Origin: Tyto alba
Lineage: Eukaryota; Chordata; Aves; Strigiformes; Tytonidae
NCBI RefSeq assembly: GCF_018691265.1
Contig: NW_024881296.1
Span: 11,067,427 to 11,131,426, forward strand
DNA length: 64,000 bases
Direction of reading: 5' to 3'
Positions 36,371 to 49,600 of the stretch are shown here, piece after piece. The number at the start of each line of letters is the position of its first letter. The stretch's first letter is position 1. The notes below the pieces were generated by a model. It was given only the letters and a program-made list of their open reading frames with translations. It did no database searches and was not told where the DNA came from. The position numbers and the translations under genes were made by a program.

Positions 36371-39300
36371 TCTGGCTCACAGAGTGTCTGTTGCAGCTAG
36401 CATGAGGCAAAATAATCCCTGAAAAGCATGGTAAAAATGATGGATTATTGGGGCTGTGTATGTCTTTTTTTTTGCATGCATGTGACCCACTGGAAGTGGA
36501 TCCATTTTGTTTTAAAGTGGTTAAATCTGGCAGATTTTTTTTCAGTCAAATATATCTTAATTAGTTTTGGGTATTTGTTTGTTTTTTTTTTTTTTTCCCT
36601 TAGTGACTACATTTTTTCAAACAAAGCCTTATTACTTTCAGTTGTTCCATGTTTCAAAGTCACAAGAAATTTTGCTTTGACCAAGTAGCGTTAAAGCTGG
36701 ACGTTTCAAAAATGTTTAGGAAAAGTGACATCTTTTGGATAACATGGCCAATAAATGCTCAAACCAATGCATTCTAGCAATGCTGTGTAGCGCTTATGAC
36801 ATATGGAGAGATCTAGAAAAGGACCTTTTGTTTCAGCTTGTCCAGACTGTAAATGTTTCATTAATCCAGAATGCTAGGTTAGCTTTGTTCTAAACTCCCT
36901 ACACTGCATAAGAAGGTATCCTAGGCCGTTGTTATGCAGTTACTTGAATCAAGCAGATGTCTGCATTGCTGCCAGAAAAGATTGGTCTTGTCTCTTCTCC
37001 TCCAGTAACCCACTGCCTTTTCCCTGCTGCTTGTTGTGCCCTACCTCTACTGTGCACATAGCAACCCTTTGAATCGGGCCAGAGAAAACTAATATCAATG
37101 AAACAAGAAAAAGTCAGTGCTCTCACAAGGAAGCAGGAATGTCTAAGGGTGCAAAGGTGGGTAGGACTGCCCCTTTATGGAGCACTGTAGATTTATACTG
37201 ACGTGACCATATAATCATTCTCTCGGGGATTCAGAGAAAATAGCACCTAGAGCTGAAAGAGACCAGCTTGTCAGGAAATGGGAGGAGCTATCATAAATCC
37301 CAAATTCTGCATGAAGATCACACGTGGTCTCTCTTTCCAACCTTTCACAGTTAAAGGTGGAGATGGGTACATATCATATATGGTACCTCAATAATCAGAG
37401 CCCACAAAAAAAGATCAGGATACATATCTGCCATCTTTATTGAAAGTGCTTTTGCCACCAGCCCAGAGAGCATTCTGGAGTTGATGTAGGGAAGTCCTTC
37501 CATTGTGGCTGAAGTGCAGTAACTCTGAAGGAAGGCATTCCAGACTGCCTGGGACAGATGGGGTGTGAGAAGCATGATGCTCTTGTCAGCTGATTTGGAT
37601 GCTTACCTGGGAAGAGAGGCTGGAGCTCTGCTCTGGCATAAAGTTGACGTGTTTCATAGTAAATAGGATGTGGTGAAAGCAAGAATAAAACAGTAGACAC
37701 GAAGAAAATAGAAACCTATTTAAGTTGGCCAAAGGCCGTGTGTGCATAAAACCTTTCTTACTGCAAGCTGTACCTCAGATGTTCTAAAATCCTTTGCAGA
37801 TAATATTGGAACTCAATAAGATATCTTAAGGAAAACCAGACAGCCATCTTGAATGAGGGACTGAGATAAAGTTTTTATGATTATTCCCCTCTATGCCAAC
37901 AAAATTGGCATTGGAGCAGGAAGAGGAACAACAATAGGTCAAAATCTTCTAGACTTCAGCAGTTAAAACCAGAGATGTGTTTGACATTGCCTCTGTAATT
38001 AATATGCACAAACCCAAGCTGACTCTATTATGGTTTAAAGATATGTCTTCCCTGCCTCTTAGGTAACGTAGGCTGGGAAAGCTCATTCCACATCAGTTAG
38101 GATTTCTTTTCATTTGAGTGACTTTTTCTATCACAGCAATGCACAACTGACATATATGATTTTATTTATGCTACGTAACCAAGTTAATATTCTTATTACT
38201 CTGCTACATATCCCATGACACCTTTGCAGGAGGGATGATTCATCTCAACAGGCTTAGCTAGTGAAACTCTTTAAATAGCTATATGTGAAACATATGGTTC
38301 AAGACAGAAAACATTTTGAGGGTGGAACAAGGCCAGGAATAGCAGCTGTCACTAATACAGTATAGTGGGATTTGATGTCTCATAGAGGGCAAACCAAAGC
38401 AAACTTTAATCTCCAAGAATCTTTGAGTTTACAGATCAGTTAAAAAATACAGGGCTAAAAAGCATATACTACTTTTAGGTTAATACTGACTTGCCTTTTC
38501 TACCATGGCTCAATGAAAACATTTTGCTTTGGAAGTAGGGTAAAGTTTCCATGTGTAGGCAGGCAGAGACAGCTGGGAGTTATCTGGAAGATTCAGGAAA
38601 GAGGAAAGCTGACAGGCAGGGGCTGAGGTGTGTGACAGCAGATGAGCTTCAAGATTCACAGGGGCAGGGTGTGTTCTGCTGGTTCACTGCTGGGGCTTAG
38701 GTTGGAAGTCAGAGCAGGTGAGACTTGCGTTTGTTCCATTCTAGTTATTCCAAGTTTTTGTGCCACTCACTGCACTTTGGGGAATCCAGTCTCATCAGGG
38801 AGGGATGTGTGTTTGAAAGTAGCAAGAATATTACACAGAGAAATCTGTAAGTAGGAACAAAACAGATGTTAAGGTGAATGTGTGAGAAATTACAGTTGGA
38901 GTTGAAGAGAGTTTATATCTGAGAGTGATGAACCAGAACTTGAAGGTGGAAGCTGTTTCAGAGGCAGGTTTTTTTTCTGGTTTCACTTGTTCAAGGTGAA
39001 AATTCTCCCTGCGTTGTTCTGTTTTATGTATCTTCTAAATGACAGTATCTGTAAGATAACCAGACTAGTTGAGTGGTCTTTTCTAGGGATGCAAGAGACA
39101 CTCTTGCATCATGAGCATCAAAGCATAGTACCTGTCTTTTAATCCCTTCCTAAGTCTTCTGTGAAAGGATGAGGTTAATGCTTCTCTATTTCATGTGGTG
39201 GTGCTGTGGCTTGTGAGGAGTTCACACAATGCGACTGTAAGACTCAGACACACTGACGCTGCCAGAGAAAAAGGAACAGAGCATATAGCTGTGGCCATGT

Positions 39301-40139
39301 GTGGACTTGTATGTTTAAAAGGTGATGATGAGCATGTCAGTGATAAGACCATGGAGACAGGATTGTCATGAACGGAAAAAGACTACTTTTTCCCTTGAAC
39401 TGTTACATGCTGGTTCTGTCTGAAACAGAAATTGTCTTACACAAAAGTAACATGTTTTGCTCTTTGTATGAGATCAATACTTGCACCATCTTTCACATTT
39501 GAGTATCCACAGGCTGTTAAGTAGGAAAAACACAGAACACCTCCCTTCAATTTGTCTGTCCGACCTGTGTATTTTTCCATGCCATGTCAGTCCTGGTGTC
39601 TGGAGCTGGCATGGGAAAACGGAAATGTTAAATGACATTTGCCCGGTTCTAGATGACCCCAAGGTTACCCTAACACATGAGGGCAAACCATTCTTTGTTT
39701 CCTTTCTTAGCTTTCAGCTGTGGGCGTATCTGGGCATTTGGAGAGTGATAGTCTCCCTCTGGGGCCATGACTAGCAGGGAATGCCAAATCATACCTCAGA
39801 TTATACCAACAGGACACAAGTGATGGACCTGTCTGATGCAGCTAGAGCTGTGTGCTTGAACCCTTTCTGCTCTTTGACGTTGTATAATAATTTTGCATGT
39901 TGGCTCAAGAAAGGGAATGAAAGATACCATTAAAACTGTAGTTTTAAACTTTCTCCAAGCAATTCAGGAATCTAAATAAATGCAACAAACCTCTGTATTT
40001 ATTCTTCCGTGGTTTTTCCCTTCTTCTATCTCCTACTTCCATTTTCTTCATGATAGTTTTCACATAGATGTAAACATAATACAAGGTCTTCAACAGTTGT
40101 GTTATCATAATGTAGAAGAGCTGTGAGACTTCATTAACA
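36371..40139. other. Intergenic, no gene recognised
   Basis: Mixed-composition sequence with short chance frames on both strands (longest about 97 codons) and no recognisable homology. A T-rich run lies at about 36580-36597. Confidence 0.5.
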
Positions 40140-40800
40140 CTAACTGAGGATTTGAACTAAAGATCACTTTTCAGAAAACATTCAATCTTGATTTAAAAGT
40201 TCCTAGAGAGAGAAAATCCACTCTTACTTTTAATGGATTGTTCCTGTGTTCATTACCTTCACCAAACAAACAAACCTCTCTGTGTATAGTCTTGCTTCAT
40301 TTAGTTCCAATGCCTACCTACTGGACCATGTCATACATTTATCTGCTGGACTGAAGGATTTTAAAAGAGTAGTGTAGCCATCCATGTCCTAGGTAAGGTA
40401 AATAAGCTGAGTTTCTGGAATCTCTCTCTTTTTGTGTTTTGTTTTTGTGGTTTTGTTTGTTTTTTTTCCCAATACATGAATCATTCTTTTGGCAATCCTT
40501 TTAACTTTCTCCAAGTTGCAACATCAATCCTGAATTGTACACATTAGACTGGATGTAGCAACAGTCATACCAGTGCCTGGTGCGAAAGTAAGATTAAAAT
40601 TATTTTCCCTGTACACCTGTCCAAGGATTGTATTAACCTTTTTTGACGATTGACAGCACACGGTGGCTACGCTAATATGATTATTCTCATGTTCTTCTAC
40701 AAGGCAAGGTCCAGTATTGTCTCCTGTAGTTATAGCTCTAGTCAGAGTTCATATGTGGCTGTTCTGACCATGGTATGTGCTCACCTTCACATCATCCAAT
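40140..40800 (-). mobile_element. Ancient CR1/L3-like LINE fragment (- orientation)
   Basis: On the + strand the sequence follows the reverse complement of the 3' region of old amniote CR1 elements. Recognisable blocks in order are AATGGATTGTTCC followed by TTCATTACCTTCACC, TTTAACTTTCTCCAAGTTG, ACACATTAGACTGGATG with CATACCAGTGCCTGGTG, and AGGATTGTATTAACCTTTTT. It is heavily diverged, with no intact reading frame, and probably predates the bird radiation. Confidence 0.75.
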
Positions 40801-42899
40801 AGCAGTGACCTGCTCTTCACTTTTTATCACTGTTCTTTGAGACATCTGCAGGCTTTATCAGTGATAAATTTATGGTGGGGAAGATTGATTTGTTTTTTCT
40901 TTTAGATTGTTGGTTAAAACGCTGTGCTAAAAATAGCACAGGCCTAGAAACGTGACTATACTGAACTAAATTAGAAGTACGATTACTTGGTGATGATTTC
41001 CCAATTTTCAAGAATTTTTTGAGATCTGCTTATAAGCTATTGCATTCTAGCTCCTTTAGTCAAAAGGCTGTGTAATACCAAGGCAGATATATGATAGATT
41101 AAGTTGAAGTCTTAACATGTTAATACCAATACCTGTTTAATCCTAAACTGTAATCTTATTGAATTATTGAATACTGTGATAGACAATATATATTTTCAGT
41201 TAGCACATGTTAGCATCAATATTCATCTCCTTTTAAACTCTCAGTTAATCAAGTCCTTGATATGCCCTACCATTGCTGGTCAGGCTGGAAGGTGTGTGTT
41301 TACCTTTGCTAATTCATTTACTCTTTCAAAATACTGTCACAAGATTAGCTTTCAGTTAGCCCTTACTGAGTTCTCAAGTGTCTTAAGTGATATCAACAGT
41401 GACTTTTATGGTCTAGCAATTGTAATTGCCATTTGACTCTTGGAAAATCAGAGCATAACTTCATTCTTCATCTTTACTTCTTTAATAGGGATATACTTGC
41501 CTTATTTGAGGGATTCACTTACATGAGTGGCCAAGTGATCAAAGACATTTCCCTAGTTGTAGGGACTCTGCTGACCTCATGAGGGCAGCTGGATCGTGGA
41601 CCTGGAGTTTGTCAGGTTGGTTTCAAGCATTAACACTTCCAACAGCAGTTCAGAGTTAAATCACCTCATTCTGTTTTGAAACCACACCCATACACTTGCA
41701 TCAGTATCAACTTTTTGAAAATAGACCTGTAAAAGTAACTGAATGAAAGTAAGGTAGCCGGTACATCTTTTGTGTGTGGTAAGTAGGTGATGTGTAAAAA
41801 AAAAAAAAAACTGGCTTCGGTTAATCTGTGTGTTTTCAGCCTACTGATTGTAAAGAGATTTTGGGCATCAGAGTTGCACACACAAGCAAACAAACATGGC
41901 AATAAAGCTTGACCCACAGCATCTCTGCTTTGTGACAAGTAACAGAGGATGCAATTCCTCTTAGAAATAGAAAAGTGGGGAAAAAGTGTTATGATATATA
42001 ATGTAGTTGAGGTACTAAGCAGATACCAAACCAGAGACCTGGTAGAGACTTGTGGAAGTCTGGGGGGACAGTAGAGGATGTTGATTTTTTTGATGGAACT
42101 GCTAAAAACCATTTAGATAATCTGCACTGATCATGAATTCACCCCCTGTCTGTTGCCCTGTAAAATATTATCGTTCTGGTACATCTCGACCATTGTTACT
42201 CTAATTGCAGTTGAGTTGTGTTTCTGTCTAAATATTGTTAGAATCCAGATAGAGAAGTTCCATGTTTCAGATGAAGCACAGTACAGGTGGGTGGGCAGGG
42301 TCTACAAAGCCCCTGTGGAATGTGGACATTAACATTCTGTTTTAAAGATGTTTTGTCAGTTTGGCATAGAGGGGCTGGACATGACAGTAGGAGTTGAGTT
42401 CATGGTGTCGCAAACCTTTCCTCCGGCACCCCTCTCAACTTCTGCGCAACTCACACACATGCAGAAGTATTTGCATGGCAACATTGATTTGGGCACTGTT
42501 GCAAATGAAAAACGTAGTATAGCTGCACATGGTAGTACCAGAGAAATAGAAAGTGTACCACAGAGACAGGAAGGGAGAAGCAGTGGGGCTAGAGCAGCTA
42601 AGCCCTTCTGTCCCCACCGTTGAAGTCTCAGCATGGTGGGGCTTGATTGATGCCTGTCAGTATTCAAGAAGCTTTTCTGGAACAAATCTTCCAGTGTGCT
42701 AGAGTGATCTGTTGAGCTTATCTTTTTCTTCAGAGAAAAAAAAACAATGTAAGAAGATCCCGTATGCCCTCCACAGTTCTGCATCCCCTTCATTGTGATT
42801 ATCAAGTGTGTGTAGTTCAGCAATATAATTAAGAACTTTCACTATCAAGAAAAATAAAAATGTTTTAATGTCTAAGGAACAAAGATGTTTTACTAGAAA
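40801..42899. other. Intergenic, no gene recognised
   Basis: No supported gene. Two overlapping minus-strand frames of about 150 codons (41666-42112 and 42356-42823) lack homology, splice context or codon bias and are taken as chance. The 2.1 kb between the two antisense CR1-like fragments may include further unrecognised old repeat DNA. Confidence 0.45.
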
Positions 42900-43665
42900 A
42901 CATAGGATTGAAGGAAACAAGGACCAGGAAAGGGCCTCCAGAAAACTTCCCCTTGCCTCACAGCAGAGTTAATTTAGACTCATCTTCCAGAGATGGACAC
43001 TGCGCAACTTTCCAGGCAACTCATCTCAACATTTCACCACCTTTTTCATTAGAAAGCTTTCCTAGCTTTTTCTTGCTGCAATTTAAACTCATTATCTCTT
43101 GTAATAGCCAATGTAAACAAGAGGAAAAGATTCTTCCCCCTCCTTTTCAAAGAGCCTTTAGTTTCTGAAGAATGTCATGTCCCTTTTCCAGCCTTTTCTT
43201 CTTGAGGCTAAACCACCTCAGTTCTTGTGTCTTTTGTCATAGGACACAGTCTAAATCTGTGTTCATTGTCATTACTCTCTGAATTCTCAGGTAATTCATA
43301 TCCTTCTTGGAGTGCAGTACCTAAACTACACACAGTGTTTCAGCTAAAGCACTACCATTGTTGAGTACAGCAGAAGGCTTCTGTCACACATCTTGCAAAC
43401 TACTACTGTTTAGAAATCCCAGTGTAGTGTTTGCTTTTTTCACAACAGCACAATAGTGTTGACTCATACTTAGCTTGTGATTCCTATATCTCATGAACTT
43501 TTTTAAGAAGAAATGTCACCAGCCACTTGTTTTCCATCCTGTATTTGTGCAGCTGATTATTGCTGTCCAAATGTAGTAGTCTGCGTTTATCCCTCTTAAA
43601 TAGTGCCCAGGCAGTGATGAGAGCCCTCTTCATTCTTCCTGTAAAATCTATGCCAACATTTTTTG
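42900..43665 (-). mobile_element. Ancient CR1/L3-like LINE fragment (- orientation)
   Basis: The + strand carries the complement of old CR1 3' sequence. Recognisable blocks are GAAAGGGCCTCCAGAAAA-like sequence, CATTAGAAAGCTTTCCT, GGAGTGCAGTACCTAAAC, GTTTGCTTTTTTCACAACAG, TGACTCATACTTAGCTTGTG and TGTGCAGCTGATTATTGC. It resembles the fragment at 40.1 kb in family and orientation but has different detail, so the two look like separate insertions or different sub-families. No coding frame survives. Confidence 0.75.
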
Positions 43666-46600
43666 TTTCTTATTGCAAAACCCATAAGATACACAGGACT
43701 AGCTATTACATGGACTTTTTTTGACTTTGGATTTATGTCTTTATTTGTTTAGAAGGCATAGGGAATAAAGTGTTAGATGAGCATGAACTCTATTAGCAAA
43801 TACTTCATATGTGAACAAGGAGATAATAGAAGAAACTTCTCAATTTGTGTGGTAAACTCCATGAATTCTAATTTGTTTAATCAGAGATTAAACCCAGATG
43901 TGAAGCAAATAGTGTTAAGAAGAAAAAGACAGGAGCTGACATTGATTAAACCTTTGTAAAGTTCCATGACGTCAAGCAGATGATTAAAATTTTAGTCAGG
44001 AGAAAGATCTCCAGCATGTATAGATTTCCTTTGTGTTCTCTTGCAATGCAATCATGACTTCTGGTGCAAAGTAATCAAGGAGTTAGTTATGAAGAAAACA
44101 TCTGATTTATTTCCTCTAGTGTCCCAGAACTAGACCAAGAATAACTTTCAAGCACCTATTTGTATTGTTTGCGTAATCTAGCATTGCTCAAAAAATGTCA
44201 AACAGTTATTAATTAAGGTTGTGTTGCAGACTTCAGTGTGGCATTAACTTTGATAGCTACATAAATACAACAAACACTATTCACGGGCCTAGTTGAAGGG
44301 TCAGAAAATACAAGGGTAGAGAAAAGCCCTGGCCTGTCCAAAGGATTTTATTTTCAAATGTCCTGAACATAGGTGCTGTCCCTTCTATCTGTACTCCTTA
44401 TAGTATTAATCTCACAAAAAAACAAAGGTTTGTTAACAGATTTCCAGAAGTGTAAGCCCTACATCAAAATGGGAAAATATACACATACAGCCTGAAAGAT
44501 TTAGTTTGCAGCATGACTGTGTTTCTCAACTTCAACTTGACTGTAACATCCTCGAAAGAGTTTACCAGCAATAACCTACTGAGCTTCAGAGTCCACGGTT
44601 AGGGAAGTTATGTTGTACTCTTGCTCTTCTGTTTACAAACATATTGAAAACAACCTGGATTTAGTATTTTCTTACTTCAGTAAAATTCTGCTGAGATTCA
44701 TAGATAAATTAATATCCTCAAAACTATTTTTTGTGACTACAAAATTGGCTAATTGCTTCGTGCTGTGGCTTTCCCTACTTCACATTTGCCAAACTGCTTT
44801 CAAAAAGACTATTCAAACCTTCTCTAATACTGCTACTTAAGCTTTGGCTCTAGTTCCACAGAAAAGGAAGAAAGAGAAGAAGCAGGACAGTTTCTGTGTG
44901 TCTGTAAGTACAAGGAGAACTAAGAGGTAATTATTTACCAAAGAAGTATTTGTTTTAGCTACCAAACAGTGTACTGCTGCATCAAGAAAATAATCATCAA
45001 CAAGCAGTCAGGAGGCGTGATTTCTGCTGCACACACAACCTGGGATGGATTTTTCCTGTAACTATGCTTCAGCCATTAATCCTCATTCTCCCACCTCATG
45101 ATAACTGTTGAAGGATACCTTGAGGTGCAGTCTTGTGGCACTTTTGATAACAAGAGCCTCACTCCATTGCAATATATAACTTTCTTCCCTTTTTCTCCCT
45201 TTGTTTTAGAAACTCTGTTTTTGGCTATTCCCCTCCTCACCTGAGGCTGTGTTTCAGCAGTATATTTTGTATGTGTGTGTAGGTTGTGTGTGTTTCATGT
45301 GCTTTGGAAACAGTTGTGGAAGGAACAGGGGAGCTTACTACTAGAATCTCCTTCCAGAGTTTTTCCTGAATTGCCAGATGAGGTAGTCATGTAATCACTC
45401 AATAGACAAGTTAGACAAGAAATGTGGGAAAACTAACTTTAAGATGGACTTATTCCTCCAAATGAGAACCCAAACATATTTCTTCAGCTCTGTGTGAGCA
45501 CTGAGCCACAACTAAAGCCACAACTGTTTCAAGATATGCTTTATGGGTAGAGAAGGCTCTGAAAAAGGCATCACAGCCTCAGCCTGCAGGAACTCTGCTG
45601 ACTTGTTTACAGCACTTTTGGAGAGACATTTGGATAAAGTACATAATTTCTAACTGCCCACCTTCTTCAGTTTCTAATTTCTTGCTCTCTTTGATGAAAA
45701 CATATGTAGGGTGTCCACCCTGCAAATTACTGTTGGCCAGCTCTGGATCTTACACATGCAAAATATTATAAATTATTATTGATTTATTTCCTCCAAATGC
45801 TGGCACACTGCTCCCTGCTGCACCTCCATGCTCTGTTTTTTGTAATGTGACATGTAGGTATTCCACTATAGCTTGTTATGCAGAACTGCAGTTCACAAAT
45901 CATTCACTAGTAAAAGATCATAAAACATAGCCTGACCAAAAGCGTGTAGATGTCATTTATATGTAAACAAAACATATCCAAAAAACCCCACAAAACTTCC
46001 TATGCTGAGAATCAGCAGAAAGCTCCACCTCATTCTAAAATGAGGAGACATGTCTAAAATAGAGTAACCCCTGTTTTGGCTTTTCAATGTTACCTGAGCG
46101 CCTATTCCCTATATATATTGCAAATTTTTATGGCAGTCATACAGGTGTAACTATACAAGTCAACAAGCATTTTTTTAAAAATTAATTTTTTCCTCATATA
46201 AAAATAAGCTGAAATTTGGATTTTCCCTCCTGACAAACCAGCATGAGTAAAATTAATTTGTTGAGAAAAAAAATACAGCAGTTTGAATTGGAAAACAAGA
46301 TACTTGGCAAGACCGTATTTTGAAGCAAAACTTTCCAGAAAATTAAGCATAGAACCTTTCATGTCTGCTACAGTGCTTGACCTTTCCTTTTTCTCTTTAC
46401 CTCCTGTGAATAAGTGCTTCCTCCCATGAGTTGTAACATGGCAACTTTAGGTCTCCAGCCTTTACAGCTCCAGGCGGTAATTTCAGTGCATGCTCCAGCT
46501 TCTACTGGAGTTGCTTCATTTACTTTATAGGGTTTTGCATAAATTTTCCACTAGTAAAACTGAAGCCTCTCACAGATCTTGCAGTTGGATAGTTATTTTC

Positions 46601-49600
46601 AGAAAGGAAAGGTAGGCTGGGGGCCTAGTTTAGGAGCTGGGTTCAAGCCCCTTGGCCACACACATCCACTGTCACTCTGGGCTTTACCTACAAAGGCCCT
46701 AGAGCAGAAAGACAATTTTCTGTGCAGAGTCGAGGGAGACAGGAGCTACTGGGGGTGCACAGCATGGAGTGTGTGGCTCAGCTTCTTCAGAGAGAAAAGG
46801 GAATCATAGCAGGGTCTCCCTCGCTCTACCCACTGAGTTATAAATGATGCTCCTTTGTGAAACACATAACAATAATCTTGCTCAACACTTGCCTAATGGG
46901 CCACCTGCCTGGGATGTCAGAGCCAAAGGAAACCTAACTTTATGATCCTGACATGGCCTAGCCTGCAAACCCATATAGTCTTCAGGATCTGCCTATACCA
47001 ATAGCAGTTCCCTTCTGCCCCTCCCCCCCCATTTCTTGTAACGACCCCCCTTCACACCAACCCCTTCCTGGAGATTGTCACCTCTCACCAGGCTGCCACT
47101 GGATGAGCTCATGTGAGGCATCCTCCTTCAGTGGCAAAATCAGCTGGATGAGCTGGGGCATGAAATTAAGCTGCTACATTAACCTACCTCGTTGTAGCTG
47201 TAGCAAAAAGAGTTCCCACTGGTGAGCAAGGCTAAAACACACAACTGTTCTTCAGCTGGTTTAAGAAGGGATGTGACACTTCTTCTCTCTCAACCAAATT
47301 CACTGGAAGGGGGGGAGCTACCAAAATAGCAGTAAACCATCCCATTTAAACTGCTGCTCCAGACCTGACAGAGGCTTAGAAGCCTGAGAGAGACTGAGGC
47401 ATAGCCAAATTTTGTGGCTCCAACATAGGCTGAATTACAATAACTGAACAGCTGTGAATTCTCATGCAAGTTTGTTACATGGCAGCTAAGGGCATATCAT
47501 TTATAGTTTTCGGCAATCCTGGAATCTGTACCCAGGTTCTACAAACACAGAAGGCCCGGTCCATTTCCAAAAAAAAGAATGGGAACAAAAGTCAGTGAGC
47601 ATGAGGATGGCTGGGAAGAGCCAAGGGTTAAACCAAATCCAGCTGCCTCCTAGGAAAATGCAGTATTTCTCCTGAGACCTCTCTTGACAGTTTTGACAGG
47701 TTTATAACAGAGCCAGTATAGTTTTGAATAGCAAAATTATCTTCATAACCCCTGCAATGCTTGGGTTACCCTGACAGTCTAGACAGCACAGATGTGTCTG
47801 CACTAAGCTGGTGATCCTGCCCTCACCTGTAGCATAGCAGCTGTTTTTCCTATTGATGGCTCTCTTACTTTGTTGATGACTAATGCATCAAGCTGCTGGA
47901 AAATTAGTTACTCTTCCTCAGCCAGTCAGCATTCAAATATGCAGCTCATATCACTGACTTTTAATTTTTGACCACAGATGCAGAATTTTGGGGGAGGAGG
48001 GTCAGACAGAGACCATACTCATATCCATCACTTTACATTAAATTTTTAAGTTCTCAGAGTAAGGTCCAAGTCGCCTTGTGAAGTAGCGCCAGCACCAAGA
48101 ACAGAATTTCTTTACTCTCCATGTCTTCCTTTCAGCACCCTCCTGTGTGTTTTTTTTCCGTTGACAGAGTTCGCTTTTTATTCAGGAAAACGCTATATCC
48201 ACCCTCCATCTGTGAGCATGTGTGTGCATGTTTTCTTTCTCATAACTTCTCTTTGTGAGCTAATGGGTGTAATAATTGCCTTAGTGAGGTCACACTGAGG
48301 CTCAGGCTTTCCAGGCAGTCACAGGCAGTCTTGTGAAGAATATGTGGCTGCAGCTGCTTTGCGTGGAAGCACTGATACATGTTTAACCCCCTGGCCCACT
48401 CTGTCCCCTCTCTTTACCCACTGGTTAGCTGACCTAAAGATTTCCCTGCAAATCCATCTGGCACACTGTAAAGTCTTGGCTCTGTTCTTGAGAACAGGAA
48501 ATAAGCTTTAGGTCTACACGGGATGTCTTGATCGACAGCAGATGAACCTGGTTCTTTTTGCATCATCTCAAGAACCATGCAATCAATAGCCTTCTCACCT
48601 CTCTGACATATAACAGACTTGGCCTGAAGGTCTGATTAAGACCCAGACCATGCTGTTATACACAGAAAAAAAGGGGGGGTCTCTAAGGTCTTGGAGTATT
48701 TGCAAAAATAAACACCACTGGCCAAGCCCACCCTGCAACAAATCATAAGCAGTCTCATAAAGGCCCTTTACAGTCCCTGCTGGACGTGATGTAAGTGTTG
48801 GGTGGCCTGAGCAGCCCCTCCTCAGTCCCTGCCTGTCTGCTCTGGAAACTCCATGTGCACCCAGCCGGGCATACTCCCTTCCTCCTGAGGGTCTGCTGCT
48901 GCAAGGGAAGAGACAGGGCTGCTTTTCAAACTCTGGCATCAATACTTGCTATATGTTCTTCAAAACCCACCTGGACTACGCTGCTACAGTTGTGCAGCAT
49001 AGGAGAGAGACAGTGGGTGGAAAACAAGAGGCAGGGAGTGATATGATTATGACTTTCTAGAGGGGAGCCTTAAGAGCATTAGCCACCTTCCTTAAAATTA
49101 TATTCACGTTCCTCTAAACTAGGGTCAGACTGTTATTTATTATAGGACCAAACTGCCTTTGCATGTTGTGGACTGTATAGGAATAAGTAGCAGATAAGTA
49201 AGAAACTTGTGCTCTTAAGAAACAACATAAAAACATCAGGGAAACAAGTGGGTACAGCTACCATTACAAAGCATCTTAGGAAAGCTAAAGAAACAAAGCA
49301 CATATCTATAGCCAGAATGTTTTGTTTTGGTTTTTGGTTTTGTTTGGTTTTTGTTTTTTGGTTTTTTTTTTTTTTTGCTAAAATTTGACAGGGTAATTCA
49401 AAACTTTATTAAAATAATAGGATATTTTAAAATTCAGGAAAGCCATCTAGTAATCTTTCTGGAACAGTGATCTTTAAGGGAAGCACGTGTGCCACTAGAG
49501 GTTTTATACGTAGATTGTACTGTAACATATGAAATTGCATTTTTCAATCACCTTTCAGGATCCATTGGAAGTTTTCCACAGAAACCCTCCCTCTCTCCCC

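Noticed and set aside
41666..42823. Two minus-strand frames of 148 and 155 codons
   Set aside because: They have a low-complexity hydrophobic and Cys/Phe-rich look, no known motif and no promoter; one overlaps a + strand frame of similar quality.
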